This document shows positions 1-8,534 of a stretch of DNA of 64,000 bases, piece after piece. The notes below the pieces were generated by a model, which did not search any database, was not told where the DNA came from, and worked only from the letters and a program-made list of their open reading frames with translations. Position numbers and translations under genes: made by a program. The stretch is taken from positions 7,213 through 71,212 of the forward strand of contig CATNDJ010000003.1 of the NCBI GenBank assembly GCA_950097265.1. The letters run 5' to 3'. This DNA comes from an uncultured Oscillibacter sp. (GTDB lineage Bacteria > Bacillota > Clostridia > Oscillospirales > Oscillospiraceae). The first letter of the stretch is position 1. The number at the start of each line of letters is the position of its first letter.

Positions 1-1020
1 GGGTCCGCCCCTCCGGCGGCCTCCCCGGTGGCGGTGGCGGGGCTTGCCGTCCCCCTCCACGTTCATCTTCTCCCGGCGGGGGGCCTCCGCCAGGTGGTCG
101 TCGGTGTAGTAGGTGGTGGAGAACACGGGCTGAATCAGTTCCTCTTCCTCCTTCTCCTCCACGAAGCGGACGGTGCGCTCGGGGATCTCGATGCCGTCCC
201 GGCTGCCCTTGCCGTTGCGCAGCACCTTGATTTCACAGGCCCGGTAGGTCTTCAGATTCTCCGGCGCGCTGTCCAGGCTGACCTTCACCCGCTCCCGCAG
301 CAGCTCTACGCCCTTCACGTTGCCCGGCCCGTCAGGGGTCTGGACGAAGGATTCCACCTTGGGCATCCGCTTGGCGGCGTCCTCGTAGGCGTTCTGCTCG
401 TACTTCAAACAGCACATCAGCCGCCCGCAGGTGCCGGAGATCTTAGTGGGGTTCAGGCTCAGATTCTGGGTCTTGGCCATCTTGATGGAGACGGGCATAA
501 ACCCGTCCAAAAACTGGGAGCAGCAGAAGGGCCGCCCGCAGATGCCAAGGCCGCCGATCATCTTCGCCTCGTCCCGAACGCCGATCTGCCTCAGCTCAAT
601 CCTGGCCCGGAAGACGGAGGCCAGGTCCCGGACCAGCTCCCGGAAGTCCACCCGCCCGTCGGCGGTGAAGTAGAATACGATCTTGTTGCTGTCGAAGCCT
701 ACGGAGACGTTGACCAGCTTCATCTCCAGCCCGTGGTCCGCGATTTTCCCCTCGCAGATGTCGAAAGCCTCCCGCTCCCGCTTCCGGTTGTACTCCACCA
801 CCCGGAAGTCGTTCTCCGTGGCCCGGCGGACGATGGCGCTGAGGGGCTTGACAATGGCCTCGTCCGCCACCTCGTGATTCCCCTGGGTGCAGGTGGCAAA
901 CTCCAGGCCCTGGGCGGTCTGGACGATAACGTTTTCCCCCAGGCGGACCTGGATGCCCCTGGGATCAAAGAAATAGGTTTTGCTGCCGCCCCGAAAGCGG
1001 ACGCTGATGACTTCAGTCAA
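1..1020 (-). CDS. ricT: PSP1-domain protein RicT/YaaT (3' end cut by window edge)
   Basis: This is the RicT (YaaT) protein of Firmicutes, a cytoplasmic PSP1-domain protein. In Bacillus it works with RicA and RicF as an iron-sulfur complex that promotes RNase Y processing and sporulation. About 340 codons are visible, and the frame is still open at base 1, ending in an Arg/His-rich stretch. The cysteine motifs CGRPFCC and CGRLMCC, typical of the family, are present about halfway along. I place the start at a TTG, because the TTG overlaps the holB stop in a TTGA arrangement and GGAGGAG lies 6 bases upstream, so translation is probably coupled to holB. The holB-ricT order matches Bacillus. The assignment is firm; the C-terminal end is unknown. 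Confidence 0.92.
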   Translation of the reverse strand, partial: MTEVISVRFRGGSKTYFFDPRGIQVRLGENVIVQTAQGLEFATCTQGNHEVADEAIVKPLSAIVRRATENDFRVVEYNRKREREAFDICEGKIADHGLEMKLVNVSVGFDSNKIVFYFTADGRVDFRELVRDLASVFRARIELRQIGVRDEAKMIGGLGICGRPFCCSQFLDGFMPVSIKMAKTQNLSLNPTKISGTCGRLMCCLKYEQNAYEDAAKRMPKVESFVQTPDGPGNVKGVELLRERVKVSLDSAPENLKTYRACEIKVLRNGKGSRDGIEIPERTVRFVEEKEEEELIQPVFSTTYYTDDHLAEAPRREKMNVEGDGKPRHRHRGGRRRGGP

Positions 1021-1862
1021 AAAATCTCCTCCAATTCAGCGGCCAGGGCCCCCAGCACATGGCCGGGCCCCACGTTGTAGCCGCACTCTCGACGGTACTT
1101 TTTCAATAGCTCTATTGTGCGCACAATCTGCGCTTTTGTCAAGCGCCTCCCCAGCTCCTCCGCCAGTAGCCGGTCCCCGGCCTCCGCCCTTCCGCCGTAG
1201 AGGAGCGCCAGCGCCTGGGAGAACAGGGCCTCGCTCCGCCCCAGCAGGGCGCTCAGGGCCTCCCGGCTCAGCTTCTTTTTCTCCAGCCGGACGGCAAATT
1301 CCGCGGCGCTCCCCCGCTTCCCTTTCAGAAGGCACCGGCAGAGGGCCTCGCCGTTTTCGTCCTCCTCCCCGGCCGGAAGCAGGGGCTGAAGCTTCAGCTC
1401 CACGCAGCGGGACCGCAGGGTCCGGAGCACCGCCGCCGGGTTCTCGGCGCAGAAGAGGAAGGCGGCGTAGGGCGGCCCCTCCTCCACCAGCTTCAAAAGG
1501 ACGTTCTGGTCCTGCTCCGTCAGCAGGGCGCAGTCCGGGAAAATATAAACCTTCCGGGCCCCCTCGTTGGGACGGATGTAGGCGTCCCTGCGGACCTCCC
1601 GCACCACATCCACGGAGATGAACTTGTGCTCCCCGTCCCGGACGGTGGTCACGTCGGGGTGGATGTCCTCCCGGACCTTCCGGCAGGCGGGGCACAGGCC
1701 GCAGGGGCGGTCCTTTTCCGGCCCCGTGCACTGTAGGGCGGAGGCGGCGAACCGGGCCGCGGCGAGGCGGTCCCCCGGGCCGGTGAAGAGCAGGGCGTGC
1801 GACAGGGTTCCCCGGGCCGCGGCGGCCCGGAGGCGGGAGAGGACGGGGTCGGGACTTGCCAT
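1017..1862 (-). CDS. holB: DNA polymerase III delta' subunit
   Basis: This is the delta-prime subunit of the replicative clamp loader, an AAA+ family protein that works with the DnaX product (also encoded in this window) and delta to load the beta clamp. The 281-residue protein begins MASPDPVLSRL and has the N-terminal SHALLFTGP segment in place of a strict Walker A, as is usual for delta-prime. A zinc-binding cluster of four cysteines follows (CTGPEKDRPCGLCPAC). The frame is open for 19 more codons upstream, but I chose the internal ATG because GGAAAGGAG sits just before it. It overlaps the downstream ricT start by three bases. A weak promoter with -10 TACAAT lies about 50 bases upstream. 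Confidence 0.93.
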   Translation of the reverse strand: MASPDPVLSRLRAAAARGTLSHALLFTGPGDRLAAARFAASALQCTGPEKDRPCGLCPACRKVREDIHPDVTTVRDGEHKFISVDVVREVRRDAYIRPNEGARKVYIFPDCALLTEQDQNVLLKLVEEGPPYAAFLFCAENPAAVLRTLRSRCVELKLQPLLPAGEEDENGEALCRCLLKGKRGSAAEFAVRLEKKKLSREALSALLGRSEALFSQALALLYGGRAEAGDRLLAEELGRRLTKAQIVRTIELLKKYRRECGYNVGPGHVLGALAAELEEIF

Positions 1863-1909
1863 GGCGGGACTCCTTTCCCTCCCGGCGGGAGAGGATTTTC
1901 TATAAGGGG

Positions 1910-1938
1910 ATTGTACCACAGGGCGCGCAAAAAGGAAA
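1910..1938 (-). promoter_or_regulatory. Weak candidate sigma-A promoter for holB-ricT
   Basis: On the minus strand TTTCCT and TACAAT are separated by 17 bases. The -10 is good and the -35 poor. It is the only promoter-like pair seen between the asparaginase stop and holB. Confidence 0.35.
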
Positions 1939-1950
1939 GCGGGGATTTTT

Positions 1951-2961
1951 TCAATCCGCAGGCCAGAGGATGTCCCTGGCCACCGGGGTGTAGAAGAGGC
2001 GCTCCACCTCCCGCCGCTCCTGGGTCTGGCCTAAAATCCACATCAGCTTGGCCGCCACGGCCTCGGTGGTCATGTCGTAGGCTTCTAAAACTCCCAGCTT
2101 GTTTTTCAGGGCGTGGCCCACGTGGTAGACCCCCACGTCGCTGCCCTCGTTCTCCACCTGGGTGGTGATGACCACGGTCTTTCCCGCCGCCAGGGCCTCG
2201 TCCACGCAGTGGTAGAAGCCCCCGGATTCCGGCAGCCCCCCCACGCCGAAGCTCTCGATGATCAGCCCGTCGTTCCGCTCCAGCAGGAAGTCCGCCGCCG
2301 CCCGGTCCATGCCGGGGAGGAGCTTTAAAAGGGCCACCCGGGTGTTCAGCGCGTCGTAGAACACGGGATAAGCCCCGCAGTCCTGGCGGATATAGCGCAG
2401 CAGCACCCCGTCCCGGAGGATGCCGAGATAGGGGTAGTTGATGCTCGAGAAGGCCTGGAAACTCTTGGAGCGGGTCTTCTTGGCCCGGGTGCCAGGGATG
2501 ACCTTGCCGTCGAAGACGATGGAGACCCCCGGCAGGTCCTCCGCCGCGCAGCGGACTGCGTCCATCAAATTGGTCTTGGAGTCCGTGGAGTCGAAGCCGA
2601 TGGGCCTCTGGGCCCCGGTGAGGACAATGGGCTTGGGGCTCCCCTGAATCAAGTAGCTCAGGGCCGCCGCCGTGTAGGCCATGGTGTCCGTGCCGTGGGT
2701 GAGGACGAAGCCGTCGTACCGGCCGTAGTGTTCCCGGAGGCAGCGGGCCATCTGGAGCCAGTGGGCGGGGCCGATGTTGGTGCTGTCCAGGTTCAGAAGC
2801 TGGAGGCAGTCCACGGCGCAGATGCCGGAAATACCCGGGACGTGGCGCAGAAGCTGCTCTGTGGTCAGCTCCGGGGCCAGGCCCCCTTCCGTCACCTCCG
2901 AGGCGATGGTCCCGCCGGTGCCGACGAGGAGGACGCGTTTTTTGTCTCTTGTGTGGGGCAT
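1951..2961 (-). CDS. ansA: L-asparaginase, type I (cytoplasmic)
   Basis: Hydrolyses L-asparagine to aspartate and ammonia. The 336-residue length fits type I enzymes, and no signal peptide is present, so it should act in the cytoplasm. The first catalytic threonine lies in GTGGTIAS near residue 18, and the second active-site motif is LTHGTDTMAYTA, which carries the Thr-Asp pair. LTGAQRPIGFDSTDSKTNL follows, as in the family. The ATG start has GGAGG six bases upstream. It is a single-gene unit: a perfect-consensus promoter lies immediately upstream and the preceding selenium operon ends in a terminator. Some glutaminase or Glu-tRNA amidotransferase relatives share the fold, but the length and motifs favour asparaginase. 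Confidence 0.92.
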   Translation of the reverse strand: MPHTRDKKRVLLVGTGGTIASEVTEGGLAPELTTEQLLRHVPGISGICAVDCLQLLNLDSTNIGPAHWLQMARCLREHYGRYDGFVLTHGTDTMAYTAAALSYLIQGSPKPIVLTGAQRPIGFDSTDSKTNLMDAVRCAAEDLPGVSIVFDGKVIPGTRAKKTRSKSFQAFSSINYPYLGILRDGVLLRYIRQDCGAYPVFYDALNTRVALLKLLPGMDRAAADFLLERNDGLIIESFGVGGLPESGGFYHCVDEALAAGKTVVITTQVENEGSDVGVYHVGHALKNKLGVLEAYDMTTEAVAAKLMWILGQTQERREVERLFYTPVARDILWPAD

Positions 2962-2997
2962 GGAGGCCTCCTTAAATACGGTTTATCGGTGTCTTTT

Positions 2998-3026
2998 ATT
3001 ATAGGGACTGCGGGCCCCACTGTCAA
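2998..3026 (-). promoter_or_regulatory. Perfect-consensus sigma-A promoter for the asparaginase gene
   Basis: TTGACA, a 17-base spacer and TATAAT on the minus strand. All 12 positions match the consensus, so strong constitutive transcription is expected. Confidence 0.88.
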
Positions 3027-3040
3027 CCGCCGCCCCATGG

Positions 3041-3066
3041 AAAAAGGAGGGCCGCTCCGGCCCTCC
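3041..3066 (-). terminator. Intrinsic terminator of the selenium cluster
   Basis: Minus-strand stem GGAGGGCC / GGCCCTCC with a five-base loop, followed by TTTTT. It lies just after the yedF stop. Confidence 0.8.
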
Positions 3067-3078
3067 CGTTTCCCCGTT

Positions 3079-3282
3079 TCACTTTGTCAGCGTCAGCTTG
3101 AAATCCGCCCCCTGGGGCTCTGCCGTCACCTGGTAGCCCAGGGACCGGGCGCAGCGGGTGACGTTCTCCACCGCCACCTGGGCGTCCACCAGGACCTCCA
3201 GCCGGGCGGGCTGTTCCTTTTCCAGCGCTTTCCGGGTCATCACCACCGGAATGGGGCAGGACTGTCCTCTCGCGTCGACCAT
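3079..3282 (-). CDS. yedF: TusA/YedF-type sulfur or selenium carrier protein
   Basis: A 67-residue TusA-fold protein. The family carries persulfide (or, by proposal, selenide) on a conserved cysteine; here it is in the motif QSCPIPVVMTRKAL near the N terminus (CPxP). It lacks the extra C-terminal DsrE-like domain found in longer clostridial YedF proteins. The ATG overlaps the yedE stop in a TGATG arrangement with AGGAGG seven bases upstream; a GTG one codon earlier is less well spaced. Translation is probably coupled to yedE. The context with YedE and DUF3343 points to selenium metabolism rather than tRNA thiolation. Confidence 0.85.
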   Translation of the reverse strand: MVDARGQSCPIPVVMTRKALEKEQPARLEVLVDAQVAVENVTRCARSLGYQVTAEPQGADFKLTLTK

Positions 3283-4385
3283 CACGCTTCCTCCTTTCCG
3301 GGAAGATGGAGCAGGCTCACCGCCAGCAGCGCCGCGAAGCCGATACCGACGGCAATCATGCCCGCCGTTCCGACGCCGCCCACCTGATACACGCCGTCCA
3401 CAACACTGTCGGGATTCCCCGCCAGGCCGAAGTTGTGGGCAATGGCCGCTCCCACGACCATGCCCAGCACCGTCACGGCGGCGTCGCCGTTGCCCTCTCC
3501 CGCCAGGATGAGCTGCCGCAGGGGACAGCCGCCCAGGAGGATGGAGCCCCAGCCCGCCAGGGCCATGCCCAGGAAGGACCAGAGGTGCTGGTTGTGGGCG
3601 ATGGGCTGGGAGAGCATGGAGAGGTTATAATCGCCTATGATGAGATTTCCCACGGTGACCGTGACCCAGATGGCCAGGAAGCCCGCCAGCAGGGTAAAGT
3701 CCCGAATCAAAAACGCGTCCCGGAGACCCCCCGCCATGCACAGGCGGCTCCGCTGGGCAACGAAGCCCACCGCCAGTCCGGCGGCCAGGGAAATCAGCCA
3801 GAAGGCCCGCATGGACCCCGGCCCCTCCTCGGAGTACTTCAGCAGGCCCGGGGCCAGCAGAAGCAGGGCCAGCAGCCCCGCCATCACGGCGGGCAGGGCG
3901 AAACCCTCTCCCCTCTTCACCGGATAGGCCCGGCCCAGGGAAAAGCCCTTTTTCAAAAAGACCACGCCCACCAGAATCCCCGCCAGGAAGCCCAGCAGGC
4001 CCGCCACGGCGGTCAGGTCCCCGCCGCCCAGGCGGATGACCATCCGCAGGGGGCAGCCCAGGAAGGCCAGCGCGCCGATCATCACAAACATCCCCAGCAC
4101 AAAGCGGCTGGCGGGGCTGGAGCCCGCCCGGGCCTTGAATTCCCGGAAGGCCAGGGCCGAGAGCATGGCCCCCAGGACGATGCCGGGAATCTCCGGGCGG
4201 AGATACTGGACCTTCCCCGCGCCGTGAAGCCCCAGGGCCCCGGCTATGTCCCGCTCGAAGCAGGCGATGCAAAAGCCCATGTTTTTCGGGTTTCCGGCGG
4301 CGGTCAGAAGCAGCGCCGCCGCGCCCACCAGGACTCCGGCCAGGACGATCAGGCCGTACCGGCGGACAAAGGTGTTTTCTTTCAT
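3282..4385 (-). CDS. yedE: YedE-family putative selenium transporter
   Basis: A 367-residue polytopic inner-membrane protein of the YeeE/YedE (sulf-transport) family, thought to import selenium or reduced sulfur species. The two homologous halves carry the repeated motif GCPLR (LGCPLRMVIRLGGGD and LGGCPLRQLILAGEGNGD), with conserved cysteines MGFCIACFERD near the N terminus and SRLCMAGGLRD in the middle. About ten hydrophobic helices are visible. It sits between the DUF3343 gene and yedF, a trio repeatedly found with selenophosphate metabolism in clostridia. Its ribosome binding site (AGGAGG) is preceded by an inverted repeat that also occurs over the operon promoter. The substrate is an inference from the family and neighbours. 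Confidence 0.87.
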   Translation of the reverse strand: MKENTFVRRYGLIVLAGVLVGAAALLLTAAGNPKNMGFCIACFERDIAGALGLHGAGKVQYLRPEIPGIVLGAMLSALAFREFKARAGSSPASRFVLGMFVMIGALAFLGCPLRMVIRLGGGDLTAVAGLLGFLAGILVGVVFLKKGFSLGRAYPVKRGEGFALPAVMAGLLALLLLAPGLLKYSEEGPGSMRAFWLISLAAGLAVGFVAQRSRLCMAGGLRDAFLIRDFTLLAGFLAIWVTVTVGNLIIGDYNLSMLSQPIAHNQHLWSFLGMALAGWGSILLGGCPLRQLILAGEGNGDAAVTVLGMVVGAAIAHNFGLAGNPDSVVDGVYQVGGVGTAGMIAVGIGFAALLAVSLLHLPGKEEA

Positions 4386-4398
4386 ACGGTTCCTCCTC

Positions 4399-4416
4399 TA
4401 TTCTCTCTTCAGAATA
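4399..4416. promoter_or_regulatory. Inverted repeat TATTCT-N6-AGAATA before yedE
   Basis: TATTCT and AGAATA are separated by six bases, directly upstream of the yedE ribosome binding site. The same arms with the same spacing occur over the operon promoter, so this is a candidate operator or RNA hairpin. Confidence 0.5.
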
Positions 4417-4437
4417 ACGATGCGCGGAAAAAGGCGC

Positions 4438-4674
4438 TCAGAGCGTCAGCTCGTGGAAGCCCGCGGCCTCAATGCCCGCCTCCCGGAAACGGCGCTCCAG
4501 CGTCTCCCGCAGCTCCGGCGGGGCGGACCAGGCCAGTCCGCAGTCGGAGGTGACGCTTCGGGGCACGGAAATCAGTTTTCCCTCCAGCCCCTCCCGGCGG
4601 CAGAGGCGCTCCGCCGCCATGGCTCCCGCAGTGGTGTGAAAGGACACCACGCAGCGCAAACTCCGCCGCCGCAT
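4438..4674 (-). CDS. DUF3343 protein, putative Se/S carrier
   Basis: A 78-residue protein of the DUF3343 family (begins MRRRSLRCVVSFHTTAGAMA). Members are small and occur next to YedE/YedF or selenocysteine lyase genes; some are described as putative Se/S carrier-like proteins, but no activity is established. It has two cysteines in the N-terminal half (RRSLRCVV and RLCRREG) and another at SDCGLAW, which is the usual variable cysteine region before the C-terminal helix. I chose the ATG over a TTG one codon upstream because of spacing from AGAGGGGG. It is the first gene of the cluster and yedE starts 52 bases downstream. Confidence 0.75.
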   Translation of the reverse strand: MRRRSLRCVVSFHTTAGAMAAERLCRREGLEGKLISVPRSVTSDCGLAWSAPPELRETLERRFREAGIEAAGFHELTL

Positions 4675-4691
4675 CAAAGTTCCCCCTCTTC

Positions 4692-4713
4692 GTTATTCTT
4701 TTGTAAGAATAAC
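4692..4713. promoter_or_regulatory. Perfect 9-bp inverted repeat over the selenium-cluster -10 region
   Basis: GTTATTCTT and AAGAATAAC flank four bases. The inner TATTCT-N6-AGAATA is identical in layout to the copy before yedE. One arm is the -10 element itself, so a bound repressor would block the promoter. Confidence 0.55.
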
Positions 4714-4734
4714 ACATTTTTCCCCCGGCGGCAA
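4706..4734 (-). promoter_or_regulatory. Candidate sigma-A promoter of the DUF3343-yedE-yedF operon
   Basis: TTGCCG, 17 bases, TATTCT on the minus strand, about 30 bases upstream of the DUF3343 start. The rest of the stretch from here to gap (4735-4977) shows no convincing gene. Confidence 0.55.
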
Positions 4735-4977
4735 GCCCCTTTCCCCAAAAGGTCAACCTCTTTTTCTTTTTTCACACTTCCGACAAATACCGCTCTCTCT
4801 TTCCGTCGGAATCACCAGGGTTTTTCCGGGTCTCGCCGCCCGCGCCGCATAATCTCCAAGCCTTTGGGAATCCTTTTCCATGGAAGTTGTGCCAATGGGT
4901 TCAGCCGTTTTGGAAAAGAGATGCTTTATTATCAAAAATTCACAATGGCCCCGGTCAATTGTTGTTTGAAATGATGA

Positions 4978-6116
<1,139 letters not shown>

Positions 6117-6135
6117 TTCTCCCCCGAATAGCAGC

Positions 6136-6172
6136 AAGCCCCCACCGCTTCTCGAAGCGGCGGGGGCTTTTT
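6136..6172 (+). terminator. Intrinsic terminator of gap
   Basis: Stem AGCCCCC-CCGCTT / AAGCGG-GGGGGCT with a tetraloop, followed by TTTTT. Confidence 0.9.
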
Positions 6173-6193
6173 CCCAGTCCTGAAAATTTTTTG

Positions 6194-6222
6194 TTGCCAT
6201 TTGGGAAAGAATATAGTAGAAT
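6194..6222 (+). promoter_or_regulatory. Sigma-A promoter of the SRP RNA
   Basis: TTGCCA, 17 bases, TAGAAT. The predicted start falls at the first bases of the SRP RNA. Confidence 0.75.
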
Positions 6223-6229
6223 AACAAAA

Positions 6230-6362
6230 GCAGTCCTCCGCAGGCAGCTGCGGAGCCGGTCTCGCGCAATGAAGCTCTGCGAACCATGTCAGGCGGGGAA
6301 CCGAGCAGCATTAAGCGGAATGTTTCATGTGCCGCGAGGCAACCGGCTCCGCAGCTGCGTGT
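6230..6362 (+). ncRNA. ffs: Bacterial SRP RNA (4.5S/scRNA type)
   Basis: RNA core of the signal recognition particle, which binds Ffh and targets membrane proteins. The conserved S-domain tip is visible as GTCAGGCGGGGAACCGAGCA followed by GCATTAAGCG. A 17-base perfect stem joins GCAGCTGCGGAGCCGGT (6244-6260) to its complement at 6342-6358. It sits directly before dnaX, the location also known in Bacillus. Exact ends are estimated from the promoter and the closing stem. The length (about 130 bases) suggests the small form without a full Alu domain. Confidence 0.88.
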
Positions 6363-6394
6363 GAAGGGCTGAATATTTTTCAGGAGGTGAGACG

Positions 6395-8101
6395 GTGTAC
6401 CAGGCGCTCTACCGCAAATGGCGGCCCAAGACCTTCGCCGACGTCATCGGCCAGGAGCACATCACCGAGACCCTCCGCCGCCAGGTGGCCGAGGGCCGGA
6501 CCTCCCACGCCTACCTCTTCACCGGCACCCGGGGCACGGGGAAGACCACCTGCGCCAAGATCCTGGCCAAGGCCGTGAACTGCGAGGCCCCCGTGAACGG
6601 GGACCCCTGCGGGAAGTGCCCCTCCTGCGCGGGCATCGACAGCGGCAGCTTCCTGGACGTGCTGGAGCTGGACGCCGCCTCCAACAACGGCGTAGACCAG
6701 GTCCGCTCACTCCGGGACGAGGCGGTCTACTCCCCCGCCAACGTCCGCAAGCGGGTCTACATCGTGGACGAGGTCCACATGCTCTCCACCGCCGCCTTCA
6801 ACGCCCTGCTGAAAATTCTGGAGGAGCCCCCGGAGCACCTGATGTTCATTCTGGCCACTACGGAGCTCCACAAGGTCCCCGCCACCATCCTCTCCCGCTG
6901 CCAGCGGTTCTCCTTCCGGCGCATCCGGCCGGAGGACGTGGCGAAGCGGCTGCGCTTTGTTGCGGAACAGGAACACATCGGCCTCCGGCCCGACGGGGCG
7001 GAGCTTTTGAGCCGCCTGGCCGACGGAGCCCTGCGGGACGGGCTGAGCCTGCTGGACCAGTGCGCCGCCGCGGGAGGGACCATCGACGCCGCGGCGGTGC
7101 TGGACGTGCTGGGCCTGGCGGGGAACCTCCAGACGGCCCGGCTGATGGAATTGATTTTGAACCGGGACGCCCAGTCCGCCCTCCTCCTGCTGGACGAGCT
7201 CTACAAGGGCGGCAAGGACATGGGGGCGGTGCTCTCGGAGCTGTCCACCCTCACCCGGGACCTGCTGCTGCAAAAGACCGCCCCCAAGGGGGGCGCGGCC
7301 CTGCTCTCCGGCGGCTTCGACGCCGCCGCCCTGGACCGCTTGGGGAAGAACGTGCCCGCCGGGCGCTTCCTCCACCTGGCCTCCACCCTGCAAAGAGCTT
7401 CGGCGGAGCTGTACGCCAGCGTCAACCGCCGCCTGGACACGGAGCTTTGCCTTCTGCGATTGTGCGACGAGAGCCTCTCCGGTGACCTGACGGCCCTGGA
7501 AGCCCGGATTGCCCGGCTGGAGAACAGCCAAACCGCCCGGGCAGAACTGGCCCAACGGCCCGCCGCCCCGCCGCCGCTGGAACAAACCCCGCCGCCCCAA
7601 AAAGAAGCGCCCCGGAACTCCCCGGACCCGCCCCCCTGGGACGAGCCCCCCCTGCCGGAGGAGCCGCCCATAATGGAGGAGCCCGGGCAGCGGGTTTACG
7701 ACATTCCCGAGGACGCGCCGCCGCCAAAGCCCCCCAAGGCGTCCCCGCCTCCGGCGGCTTCCGCCGCCCCCGCGAAGGCGCTGGACGGCGGCTGGTGGCG
7801 GACCTTGATCGAAAACTGCAAAAACCGCCTCTCTCCCATGTACCGGCCCTTCCTGGGCATGTGCTCCGGCTTTCTGGAGGGAGACCTGCTGACGGTCTGC
7901 GCCCCCGACGACCTGACCCTGAGCCGCCTGGACAACGGCCGGGTCCGGGAGACCCTGGAGCAGGAGGCGGAGTCCCTGACCGGCAGCCCGGTGCGGCTGG
8001 CCCTCCGCACGGGGGAGCCGCCGAAGGCCGCGCCGGAGGAGAACCTGAAAAACCTGCTGGCCTTCAGCCGGCAGTTTGACAACATCGAAATCAAAGAGTA
8101 A
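6395..8101 (+). CDS. dnaX: DNA polymerase III gamma/tau subunits
   Basis: ATPase of the clamp loader. The 568-residue protein starts at a GTG (MYQALYRKWRPKTFADVIGQ), supported by CAGGAGGTGA upstream. Walker A is GTRGTGKTT near residue 50, a four-cysteine zinc module (CGKCPSC) follows, and VYIVDEVHMLS is Walker B; SRC and arginine-finger motifs are also present. Residues around 385-470 form a Pro/Ala-rich linker, then a tau-like C-terminal domain follows. No obvious slippery A-run for a gamma frameshift was noted. ybaB follows after 14 bases. The holB partner gene lies 5 kb away on the other strand. Confidence 0.95.
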   Translation: MYQALYRKWRPKTFADVIGQEHITETLRRQVAEGRTSHAYLFTGTRGTGKTTCAKILAKAVNCEAPVNGDPCGKCPSCAGIDSGSFLDVLELDAASNNGVDQVRSLRDEAVYSPANVRKRVYIVDEVHMLSTAAFNALLKILEEPPEHLMFILATTELHKVPATILSRCQRFSFRRIRPEDVAKRLRFVAEQEHIGLRPDGAELLSRLADGALRDGLSLLDQCAAAGGTIDAAAVLDVLGLAGNLQTARLMELILNRDAQSALLLLDELYKGGKDMGAVLSELSTLTRDLLLQKTAPKGGAALLSGGFDAAALDRLGKNVPAGRFLHLASTLQRASAELYASVNRRLDTELCLLRLCDESLSGDLTALEARIARLENSQTARAELAQRPAAPPPLEQTPPPQKEAPRNSPDPPPWDEPPLPEEPPIMEEPGQRVYDIPEDAPPPKPPKASPPPAASAAPAKALDGGWWRTLIENCKNRLSPMYRPFLGMCSGFLEGDLLTVCAPDDLTLSRLDNGRVRETLEQEAESLTGSPVRLALRTGEPPKAAPEENLKNLLAFSRQFDNIEIKE

Positions 8102-8115
8102 AGGAGAAGATCACG

Positions 8116-8484
8116 ATGGGATACAGCGCCCGCCGCGGCTTCAGCAGCGGCAGTATGAAGGCCACCGGCGCCCAGCGCCAGGCCGCCGTCCAGCAGCAGA
8201 TCGCCCAGATGCAGGAGGCCATGAACGCCGCCCAGACGGAGGTGGAAAACCGCTCCTTCACCGCCAGCGTGGGCGGAGGGGCCGTGGAGGCCGTGGCCAA
8301 CGGGAAAAAGGAGGTCGTCTCCCTCACCATCAAGCCCGAGGCCGTGGACCCGGAGGACGTGGAGATGCTCCAGGACCTGGTGGTCTCCGCCGTCAACGAG
8401 GCCCTGCGCCAGGCCGGGGACGCCATGGACAAGGCCATGGACAGCATCACCGGCGGGCTGAACCTGGGGGGTCTGGGACTTTAA
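8116..8484 (+). CDS. ybaB: YbaB/EbfC-family nucleoid-associated protein
   Basis: A 122-residue member of the YbaB/EbfC family, small dimeric DNA-binding proteins encoded next to dnaX in many bacteria. The central helix (QQQIAQMQEAMNAAQTEVEN) and the strand pair with VGGGAVEAVANGKKEVVSL are typical. About 25 residues before the helix (GYSARRGFSSGSMKATGAQR) are basic and Gly/Ser-rich, which is longer than the usual start. AAGGAG supports this ATG. The usual next gene, recR, is absent; a terminator and a DUF4127 gene follow instead. Confidence 0.9.
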   Translation: MGYSARRGFSSGSMKATGAQRQAAVQQQIAQMQEAMNAAQTEVENRSFTASVGGGAVEAVANGKKEVVSLTIKPEAVDPEDVEMLQDLVVSAVNEALRQAGDAMDKAMDSITGGLNLGGLGL

Positions 8485-8491
8485 AACGAAG

Positions 8492-8519
8492 GGCGGGGCC
8501 GCGACGGCTCCGCCTTTTT
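8492..8519 (+). terminator. Intrinsic terminator after ybaB
   Basis: Stem GGCGGGGCC / GGCTCCGCC with one G-U pair, followed by TTTTT. Confidence 0.75.
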
Positions 8520-8534
8520 CCCTAAGGAGGTTTT

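Noticed and set aside
3079..4674. Selenocysteine codon in the selenium cluster
   Set aside because: No in-frame TGA inside yedE, yedF or the DUF3343 gene.
4753..4935. 60-codon minus-strand frame before gap
   Set aside because: No ribosome binding site, no family resemblance, and it lies in the upstream region of gap. Treated as chance.
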